From Sporomusaceae bacterium (GTDB lineage Bacteria; Bacillota; Negativicutes; DSM-13327), in NCBI GenBank assembly GCA_027492445.1, contig JAPUES010000288.1, positions 16,488 to 32,664 on the forward strand: 16,177 bases of DNA, in the 5' to 3' direction. Both the position numbers and the translations under genes were made by a program. Below are positions 7,562-13,607 of the stretch, one piece after another (the first letter of the stretch is position 1; each line of letters starts with the position of its first letter). Below the pieces are notes generated by a model. The model did not search any database, was not told the origin of the DNA, and worked only from the letters and a program-made list of their open reading frames with translations.

Positions 7562-8863
7562 ATGAATCCTATGTGGCGCATTATTTTATTGCTTACTGTA
7601 GCTCTTGCTTTAAGGGGAGTTATTGGTTATCAGCCTGTACTGGCTAATGACGGCTCCGTGGTTGTCATTGGCATTAAGGGCGACATTGATGGAGGGCAGG
7701 CAGCATTAGTCAAGCGTGCTGTTGCTGATGCAGAACGTAAGCAGGCTAGTGCTATCTTAATGGAGATTGATACTTTTGGCGGTCAGGTAGATGCTGCCGT
7801 GAGCATTCGTGATAGTATTAGTCAAACACCTATTAAGACCATTTGCTATATAAAAAATAGAGCTTGGTCAGCCGGAGCGTTGATTGCTCTTGCTCACGAA
7901 CATATTGCCATGGCTCCAGGGGGGAGCATTGGAGCTGCAGAACCTATACCTACCACAGAAAAAACCATTGCTGCAGTAAAAGCAGAATTTGCTGCGACGG
8001 CTAACCAAAGGGGTCGTAATGTAAAAGCTGCAGAGGCGATGGTAGATAAAACCATAGGATTTCCTGGATATGCTAACCCAGGGCAAATTTTAGCCTTGGC
8101 AGATTTTCAAGCCAAGGAGGTTGGATATGCAGATCTCGTTGCCTCTGATCGTAGTGTGGTGCTAAATAATTATGGACTCGCTGGTTTTGAACTACTAGAA
8201 TACCAGATGGGTACTACGGAGAAACTAGTGGGATGGTTATCGAATTCGACGTTGAAATCCTTGTTGTTATCTTTAATGTTTTTAGCCATCTTTACCGAGA
8301 TTAAGACGGCAGGTATGGGAGTAGCAGGGTTTATTGGAGTTGTTGCTGCCTTATTATTTTTCGGTAGTCAATGGATGACGGGGGTAGCTGGTTGGTTTGA
8401 AGTTCTACTCTTTGTGCTAGGTGTCCTTTTGCTGCTTATTGAACTCTATATGCCAGGTTTTGGTTTTTGGGGAATTAGTGGCATTGGTTGTATTGGGCTA
8501 AGTTTCTTTTTGACCTTAGGAGGAAATATGGTTGCACTAACTTTGCTATCCATTAGTTTAGTGGTGGCGATTATTGCTTTTTTATTGATACTTAGATTTT
8601 TACCTTCGAGTAAGTTGTGGAATACATTAATTCTTAAAGACGCAGAAACCTTACAAGAAGGTTTTACTAGTAGTCATGATTATAGTGGCTACTTGGGTAG
8701 AGAGGGAGTTACTCAGACCCTGCTAAGGCCAGCGGGAATTGTAGTGATTGATGGGATGCAACTTAATGTTACTTCGGAAGGTCAGTATATTGAACCAAAC
8801 ACTAAGGTAAAGGTGGTGAGTACGGAAGGAAATAGGATTGTCGTGGGTATTGTGAAGGAATAA
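7562..8863 (+). CDS. nfeD: Long-form NfeD membrane protein (ClpP-class serine protease domain)
   Basis: This 433-residue protein is a long-form NfeD (NfeD1b; YqeZ type), thought to work with the flotillin encoded next to it. It begins with a signal-like segment (about residues 5-28, ending VLAND). A ClpP/SppA-class protease domain follows, with EIDTFGGQVDAA at about 69-80, the putative nucleophile S103 in NRAWSAGALIALA, and AMAPGGSIGAAEPI at about 116-129. Four or so membrane segments come next (about 236-350), and a C-terminal NfeD OB-fold domain containing GREGVTQTLLRPAGIVVIDG. The start at 7562 is chosen because an AGGAG site at 7549-7553 lies eight bases upstream and a hydrophobic leader follows; the frame is open to 7499, but that extension lacks a site. 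The position of the catalytic lysine is unclear. Confidence 0.93.
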   Translation: MNPMWRIILLLTVALALRGVIGYQPVLANDGSVVVIGIKGDIDGGQAALVKRAVADAERKQASAILMEIDTFGGQVDAAVSIRDSISQTPIKTICYIKNRAWSAGALIALAHEHIAMAPGGSIGAAEPIPTTEKTIAAVKAEFAATANQRGRNVKAAEAMVDKTIGFPGYANPGQILALADFQAKEVGYADLVASDRSVVLNNYGLAGFELLEYQMGTTEKLVGWLSNSTLKSLLLSLMFLAIFTEIKTAGMGVAGFIGVVAALLFFGSQWMTGVAGWFEVLLFVLGVLLLLIELYMPGFGFWGISGIGCIGLSFFLTLGGNMVALTLLSISLVVAIIAFLLILRFLPSSKLWNTLILKDAETLQEGFTSSHDYSGYLGREGVTQTLLRPAGIVVIDGMQLNVTSEGQYIEPNTKVKVVSTEGNRIVVGIVKE

Positions 8864-8881
8864 AAAGTAGGAGGCGATTTT

Positions 8882-9886
8882 GTGCTAGAAATATTAGGCC
8901 CTGTGTTTATTATAATATTGTTTATTATAGGAATTAGTGTTTTTTTGCATTTTGTTCCACTTGGATTGTGGATTTCAGCAATTGCTGCCGGTGTGCGTGT
9001 TGGGATTATGACTTTAGTTGGTATGAGGCTTCGGCGTGTACCTCCTGATAGAATTGTAATGCCCCTCATTAAAGCCAATAAAGCCGGTCTAGACGTGTCG
9101 GCGAATCAATTAGAAGCCCACTATTTAGCTGGTGGTAATGTGGACCGGGTTGTTGATGCCCTGATTGCCGCTCATCGGGCTGAAATACCTTTGCCCTTTC
9201 AGCGGGCTGCTGCCATTGATTTGGCTGGACGGGATGTACTAGAAGCGGTACAAATGAGTGTAAATCCCAAGGTTATTGAGACCCCTGTTGTGGCCGCGGT
9301 AGCGAAAAACGGAATTGAACTAAAAGTAAAAGCTCGCGTGACAGTACGTGCTAACATTGATCGTTTGGTAGGTGGTGCTGGTGAGGCTACTGTCTTAGCA
9401 AGAGTTGGTGAAGGCATTATTACCACCGTTGGTTCTTCTGTTGATCATAAAGACGTACTTGCTAATCCTGATCACATTTCTAAGACTGTTTTATCAAAGG
9501 GGTTAGATGCAGGGACTGCTTTTGAGATTTTATCCATCGATATTGCAGATGTGGATGTAGGCCGTAATATTGGCGCTGAACTAATGACCGATCAAGCAGA
9601 AGCTGAGAAACGTATTGCTCAGGCAAAAGCAGAAGAACGTCGAGCTATGGCTGTTGCAAGCGAGCAAGAAATGAAGGCGTATACCCAAGAGATGCAGGCG
9701 AAAGTAGTAGAAGCTCAGGCAGAGGTTCCTCATGCTCTTTCCGTAGCGCTGCGAGAAGGACGTATTGGGGTTATGGATTATTATAATATGAATAATATTA
9801 CGGCAGATACCCAGATGCGCGAAACCATTAGTAAAGCGGGTCCGGCAGTGTCGACTCAATCACAACCTGAAGAAACAGGAAGATAG
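8882..9886 (+). CDS. floA: Flotillin-like membrane microdomain scaffold FloA
   Basis: FloA (YqfA) is a bacterial flotillin that forms mobile foci in the membrane and organises functional membrane microdomains. The 334-residue protein has an N-terminal hydrophobic membrane segment (about residues 3-26), the SPFH-like domain that includes RRVPPDRIVMPLIKANKAG, and an alanine/glutamate-rich coiled coil from about 230 to 285 (TDQAEAEKRIAQAKAEERRA). It ends with the GRIGVMDYYNMNNI motif typical of this family. The length equals the family norm. The start is a GTG at 8882 with AGGAGG at 8869-8874, 18 bp after nfeD. The nfeD-floA pair is conserved; in Bacillus subtilis the equivalent operon belongs to the SigW envelope-stress regulon. 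Confidence 0.97.
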   Translation: MLEILGPVFIIILFIIGISVFLHFVPLGLWISAIAAGVRVGIMTLVGMRLRRVPPDRIVMPLIKANKAGLDVSANQLEAHYLAGGNVDRVVDALIAAHRAEIPLPFQRAAAIDLAGRDVLEAVQMSVNPKVIETPVVAAVAKNGIELKVKARVTVRANIDRLVGGAGEATVLARVGEGIITTVGSSVDHKDVLANPDHISKTVLSKGLDAGTAFEILSIDIADVDVGRNIGAELMTDQAEAEKRIAQAKAEERRAMAVASEQEMKAYTQEMQAKVVEAQAEVPHALSVALREGRIGVMDYYNMNNITADTQMRETISKAGPAVSTQSQPEETGR

Positions 9887-9894
9887 GTGATAGA

Positions 9895-10245
9895 ATGGAT
9901 CTATTCATACCGGTACTATTTCTGGCAATATTCTATTTGGGTCCAGTCTTATTGAAACAGTATCGTGCAAAAAATAATATACCTCCCCTTGTACCTGAAA
10001 AGGTACATGCTAAAATGATGAGTGTACCTCCTAAAATCAAGAAGATACCCGCTTATAAAGAAAGTACGATGAAAGTCAAAGTAGCGACTGTAGTTGACAA
10101 GATAGAACGTCATCCCACTATAAGGGAAGTGCCAACAGGGTGGCAAGGAAAACTAGAGCAAACGATGTTGGTAAATGGGGTAATGTTTGCCGAAATTTTA
10201 CAGCCACCTCGCGCTTATCGACCGATGGTAAAACATACGAAATAG
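9895..10245 (+). CDS. Unrecognised membrane-anchored basic protein, third gene after floA
   Basis: I do not recognise this 116-residue protein. One hydrophobic segment lies at about residues 3-21 (LFIPVLFLAIFYLGPVLL), followed by a hydrophilic tail rich in lysine, proline and valine (for example PEKVHAKMMSVPPKIKKIP). That suggests a single-pass anchor with a basic soluble part; the positive residues right after the membrane segment favour a cytoplasmic tail. No enzyme motif or cysteine is present. The ATG at 9895 is eight bases after the floA stop, with an AGGTGA site overlapping that stop, so it is probably translated with nfeD-floA. In Bacillus the small gene yqfB holds this position, but I see no resemblance. 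The reading frame is well placed and ends inside a terminator hairpin, so it is very likely real. Confidence 0.75.
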   Translation: MDLFIPVLFLAIFYLGPVLLKQYRAKNNIPPLVPEKVHAKMMSVPPKIKKIPAYKESTMKVKVATVVDKIERHPTIREVPTGWQGKLEQTMLVNGVMFAEILQPPRAYRPMVKHTK

Positions 10246-10294
10246 GCATAAAAATAACAGGGAAAATAATCCCTGTTATTTTTATGCCTATTTC
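10239..10294 (+). terminator. Bidirectional-type terminator, 25-bp perfect stem
   Basis: Positions 10239-10263 are exactly complementary to 10270-10294, with a 6-nt loop AAATAA. The core CAGGGA/TCCCTG is followed by TTATTTTTATG on the 3' side and mirrored by CATAAAAATAA on the 5' side, the layout of a terminator that can act on both strands. The left arm contains the last codon and stop of the upstream gene. It ends the nfeD-floA unit. Confidence 0.85.
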
Positions 10295-10384
10295 GCACAT
10301 GATATTTATTAATAGTAGCATGTTGACCATATTCATCCTTATTCTAAAACAGAAAAGAGGATATAGTTAGAAGGGGGTAGTTGT

Positions 10385-11908
10385 ATGGAGGTCGAATACA
10401 AAGGACGCTTAACATATGCCAAAGGGACATCAGTAGAATTTGTGGTAGGGCCTAATCAGGATGTTGATTTTGGGGATATTTTAGTGGTCGAAGGTAAAAA
10501 TAATGATCGGTTTTATATTCGGGCCTATGACTTTAAAGTGAAATCACGTTGGTCGGGCCTAAATGGTGTAGGATATTTAATGAGCAAGCTCGATGAAAAT
10601 GGGCAGGTGGAAAATCAAGAGGATTTGGATTTTTATTTAGGAGGTAACCATACGGTCAAAATTGGTATGGCAGAACAACTCTGCTATGCGGATGAAAAGG
10701 GTCAATTGTTAAACCCTAAAACTTGTCCAGATTTTTTCTGCCAGGTGCGAACCTTAAGTCCTCAAGATACGAGTATGTTTGCGGAAATGAAAGGTGATTT
10801 AGAAATTGGTTTTTTAAAGAGTGGTCGGGGCGCTTTGTCTTTGCCCGTCGGAATATACGGATCGCAAGCAATTACAGAGCATATTGGAGTATTTGGCACA
10901 ACTGGATCGGGGAAAAGTAATTTAATAAAAGTATTAGCTAGCTCTGTCATTGACAGTAAGAACTATGGACTTTTGATTTTTGATGTGCATAATGAATATT
11001 ATAAAGATTTATCAGCCCATCCCATGTCGAAAGAGCGTTTGTGCGTTTATCATACTCAGGATGGTGACTATGGCAAGCGGATTGGTGTTAATTTTACAGA
11101 GGTGGATGCAGATGATATTATAGCGTGTGCTACCTTTACCGAACCCCAGCTGGATGCCATTTATAAGATGTCGACAGTCTGGCAAGAAAATTGGATGCGG
11201 TATGTAATTCAATATGATGTTGCCGATATTATTGAAGAATTAGCTGGTTGTACAGGACAAAAATTTCATGCTCGGACTATTGGTAAAATCAAAAGCATTT
11301 GCTGGAACCTAGTGCAGGAACTTAACATTGATGAAGAAGAACAAGCTGCTGTGGGGGAAATGCTAAAAGAATTAGAAGATGGTAAAGTTGTGCTAGTGGA
11401 ACTTAAGAATATTTCTCAGGTTGGTGAACGGGCCTTATCTACCTTGTTATCTAAAAAACTATTAAAAAATTATGCAGGCAAAAGTCAGGAGGAACGTAGT
11501 CAAATAAAGCCTGTGTTGACAGTGCTCGAGGAAGCTCATCGATTTTTAGGCAAAAAAGAAAATAGCGGTACCAATGTATTTTCCCAGTTGGTGAGCGAAG
11601 CTAGAAAATTTAATCTAGGAATGTGTATTGTTGATCAGCAGCCTCGTCTTTTGGCGAATAATGTGTTATCTCAATTAAACACTTTGTTTATTTTAGGTTT
11701 AGCCTCTAAAGCCGATCGTACGAAATTAGAGGCCATGTGTCGGAAAGATATTTTAAGTCAAAGGAATGAGATCAAGAATTTAGAATGCGGCGAAATGATT
11801 GTTGCCACAAATTACATGCGCTTTGCAGCGCCAGTGAAGGTTCATAAATTTGAAAACTTTTTGCAACAGCGTTATGGTAATGATATGTCAATTACACCAG
11901 TCGTATAA
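10385..11908 (+). CDS. HerA/DUF87-type ATPase
   Basis: This 507-residue protein is a FtsK/HerA-superfamily ATPase of the DUF87 group. The N-terminal 100 residues or so look like a HAS-barrel. The ATPase core has Walker A GTTGSGKSN at 171-179, the HerA-like LLIFDVHNEYYKDL motif at about 196-209, a Walker B plus catalytic glutamate in VLTVLEEAHRFL (about 377-388), and SEARKFNLGMCIVDQQPRLL (about 404-423), which resembles the conserved arginine and glutamine motifs of HerA. Archaeal HerA pairs with the NurA nuclease in DNA end resection; no NurA gene is in the window, so function here is unknown. The ATG at 10385 has an AAGGGGG site at 10371-10377. Terminators lie on both sides, so it is its own transcription unit, although no convincing promoter was found in the 90 bp upstream. 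Confidence 0.88.
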   Translation: MEVEYKGRLTYAKGTSVEFVVGPNQDVDFGDILVVEGKNNDRFYIRAYDFKVKSRWSGLNGVGYLMSKLDENGQVENQEDLDFYLGGNHTVKIGMAEQLCYADEKGQLLNPKTCPDFFCQVRTLSPQDTSMFAEMKGDLEIGFLKSGRGALSLPVGIYGSQAITEHIGVFGTTGSGKSNLIKVLASSVIDSKNYGLLIFDVHNEYYKDLSAHPMSKERLCVYHTQDGDYGKRIGVNFTEVDADDIIACATFTEPQLDAIYKMSTVWQENWMRYVIQYDVADIIEELAGCTGQKFHARTIGKIKSICWNLVQELNIDEEEQAAVGEMLKELEDGKVVLVELKNISQVGERALSTLLSKKLLKNYAGKSQEERSQIKPVLTVLEEAHRFLGKKENSGTNVFSQLVSEARKFNLGMCIVDQQPRLLANNVLSQLNTLFILGLASKADRTKLEAMCRKDILSQRNEIKNLECGEMIVATNYMRFAAPVKVHKFENFLQQRYGNDMSITPVV

Positions 11909-11909
11909 A

Positions 11910-11940
11910 GTGTGGGGATAATAACCCCATGCTTTTTTTT
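11910..11940 (+). terminator. Intrinsic terminator of the HerA-like gene
   Basis: A stem built on TGGGG (11913-11917) and CCCCA (11925-11929), extended outward by a GC and two GU pairs, has a 7-nt loop and is followed directly by eight T (11933-11940). It starts two bases after the stop codon. This is a textbook rho-independent terminator. Confidence 0.93.
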
Positions 11941-11941
11941 A

Positions 11942-11970
11942 GTCATAAATAAGTCCCTCCCTCATATATT
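11942..11970 (+). promoter_or_regulatory. Possible SigE-type sporulation promoter of yqfC-yqfD
   Basis: The sequence GTCATAAAT (11942-11950) resembles the SigE -35 region, and CATATATT (11963-11970) resembles the SigE -10 consensus CATACAnT with one mismatch. The spacing is about one base shorter than usual. It lies right after the terminator of the previous gene, and yqfD is SigE-controlled in Bacillus subtilis. Transcription would start near 11977, only about 16 nt before yqfC. Confidence 0.4.
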
Positions 11971-11987
11971 TTATATGGAGGGAGGGA
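11954..11987 (+). promoter_or_regulatory. Inverted repeat covering the yqfC ribosome binding site
   Basis: Positions 11954-11968 (TCCCTCCCTCATATA) pair with 11972-11987 (TATATGGAGGGAGGGA), leaving one bulged G at 11978. The right arm is the Shine-Dalgarno stretch of yqfC (GGAGGGAGGGAGGT, 11977-11990 region), so an RNA carrying both arms would hide the ribosome binding site. No T-run follows, so it is not a terminator. The pairing is visible; the regulatory role is inferred. Confidence 0.6.
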
Positions 11988-11992
11988 GGTCT

Positions 11993-12265
11993 ATGCATCG
12001 CAACAAACAGTGGCAAAGACTGGCAAACATTTTAGAAATTCCCCAAGATATTGTGCTGGACTTACCTCGTATTACCATGCTGGGTAATCGACAATTGCTA
12101 ATTGAAAACCATAAAGGAATTATTGAATATACTCCTTCTTTTGTGCGCATAAAACTAAATCAAGGGGAGCTCATTATTCTAGGCAAAAATTTAACGCTAG
12201 GTAATTTGCAAATAGAACAGATTCTCGTAGAAGGTACAGTGGGGGAAATAAAGTATGATATTTAA
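11993..12265 (+). CDS. yqfC: Sporulation protein YqfC
   Basis: YqfC is a small conserved protein of spore-forming Bacillota, always next to yqfD; its biochemical role is unknown. The 90-residue product shows the family pattern: IPQDIVLDLPRITMLGN near the N terminus, then the LLIENHKGIIEYT strand pair and GELIILGKNLTL. The start is the ATG at 11993, next to a very G-rich Shine-Dalgarno region (11978-11990). The frame is open up to 11912, but that part runs through the preceding terminator and cannot be coding. The gene overlaps yqfD by 11 bases, a sign of translational coupling. Confidence 0.9.
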   Translation: MHRNKQWQRLANILEIPQDIVLDLPRITMLGNRQLLIENHKGIIEYTPSFVRIKLNQGELIILGKNLTLGNLQIEQILVEGTVGEIKYDI

Positions 12266-13460
12266 TTTACTCACCTACATCACTGGTACCGTCACGATTC
12301 GAGTAAAGGGTGCTATGCCAGAAAAATTTATTAATCTCTGTATGATGGATAAAAAGAGTTTATTGAGTATTAACAACCAAAGTGGAGAATTCATTGTTTG
12401 TATGAGATTATCGGATTTCTTACGTATACGACCCCTAGTACGGAAAAGTGGTAACCTCATTCAAGTCATTAGTTATTCAGGACTACCTTTTGAAATAAAA
12501 AAAATGAAACAACGTAAGATGCTACTTCTTGGTGGTGGCGTGTTCTTGTTTTTACTTAATATGTTATTGTCTTATATTTGGTTTGTGGATGTAATCGGTG
12601 TAAGGTCAATACCTGCCGATCAAATACGAACTTTTGTTTATGAAAGTGGTTTAAAACCAGGGAATCTAAAGGGAAAAATTAATACTAAGACGATTGAAAA
12701 AGAAATATTAGTTTGTATGCCTGAAGTTGCGTGGGTAAGTATAAGTTTTACGGGGACACGGGCAGTGGTGGAAATTGTGGAAAAAACTATGGGGAAGGAA
12801 CAGGAGAAGACGCCAGCACATATTATTGCAGGAAAAGATGGTGTTATAACAGAGGTCATTGCCTTAACTGGAGAAAGTGCAGTGAAGAAGGGCGACACAG
12901 TAAAAAAAGGTGATATATTAATTAAAGGGTTTGCTTATGGGGGAAAAATGACGGCTCCAATGGTCGCAAATTTACCTACTCAATTCATTAGAGCCCATGG
13001 AATAATAAAGGCACGAGTGTGGTATGAGTCCTATGGTGAAAGTACATTAGAAAAGATATGTTATGAACGTACAGGAAGGCAAGAGTTTGGTGTGACCTTG
13101 CGAATCGGACAACATGACATCCTCCTTAAGAAACCAAATCTTCATTCGGAACAACAGTTTGAGGTGGAGGTGCTGAATAAAAAACTAGTCTGGTGGAGGA
13201 ATCGTGACATTGCTGTCGAATCTAACATAAGTACATATTACGAAGTACATGCTAACATCTATGAGCTTACCTTAGAAGAAGCAAGAGAAGAGGCAAAACA
13301 AAAAGCACTAACACAAGTGCAGTTATTGATTCCTGAAACAGCACAGGTACTGTCAAGAACAGTTGAAATATTGAAAACCTCAGAAGCAAATTTGGTACGT
13401 GTAAAAGTAAATGTGGAAACAGCAGAAGATATTGGCCAATTCTTAACTATAGCAGAATAG
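12255..13460 (+). CDS. yqfD: Sporulation protein YqfD
   Basis: YqfD is a membrane protein needed for sporulation in Bacillus subtilis, where it belongs to the SigE regulon of the mother cell. The 401-residue protein has a cytosolic N-terminal part with VTIRVKGAMPEKFINLCM (about 13-30), typical of the family. One membrane segment follows at about 90-112 (LLLGGGVFLFLLNMLLSYIWF), and then a long extracytoplasmic region that begins with a POTRA-like fold (VDVIGVRSIPADQIRTF), the arrangement of FtsQ-like proteins. The ATG at 12255 lies inside the end of yqfC, with GGGGG at 12241-12245 as ribosome binding site. In Bacillus and many Clostridia phoH comes next; here a terminator and then pgpH follow. 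Confidence 0.95.
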   Translation: MIFNLLTYITGTVTIRVKGAMPEKFINLCMMDKKSLLSINNQSGEFIVCMRLSDFLRIRPLVRKSGNLIQVISYSGLPFEIKKMKQRKMLLLGGGVFLFLLNMLLSYIWFVDVIGVRSIPADQIRTFVYESGLKPGNLKGKINTKTIEKEILVCMPEVAWVSISFTGTRAVVEIVEKTMGKEQEKTPAHIIAGKDGVITEVIALTGESAVKKGDTVKKGDILIKGFAYGGKMTAPMVANLPTQFIRAHGIIKARVWYESYGESTLEKICYERTGRQEFGVTLRIGQHDILLKKPNLHSEQQFEVEVLNKKLVWWRNRDIAVESNISTYYEVHANIYELTLEEAREEAKQKALTQVQLLIPETAQVLSRTVEILKTSEANLVRVKVNVETAEDIGQFLTIAE

Positions 13461-13502
13461 TATTTGGAATACCGAGGGTATTTGAATAGGACTAGGGAGA
13501 AC

Positions 13503-13547
13503 GGGGAACACTTATCCTGCTATTAGTGTGGTAGTGTTTTCCTTTTT
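13503..13547 (+). terminator. Probable intrinsic terminator after yqfD
   Basis: GGGGAACACT (13503-13512) pairs with AGTGTTTTCC (13533-13542), including two GU pairs, across a 20-nt loop, and TTTTT follows at 13543-13547. Outside it, AGGACTAG (13488-13495) can pair with CTAGTCTT (13548-13555). A second copy of AGTGT at 13525-13529 offers an alternative shorter hairpin, so two structures are possible. The likely job is to end the yqfC-yqfD transcript. Confidence 0.6.
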
Positions 13548-13607
13548 CTAGTCTTTGTATGTTATAGTTACGATTAAATAGAACGTTAACTATGTGGAGT
13601 TGAAATT

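Noticed and set aside
10323..10367. TTGACC followed by TATAGT as a promoter for the HerA-like gene
   Set aside because: The spacing is 33 bases and nothing at 16-18 bases resembles a -10 box.
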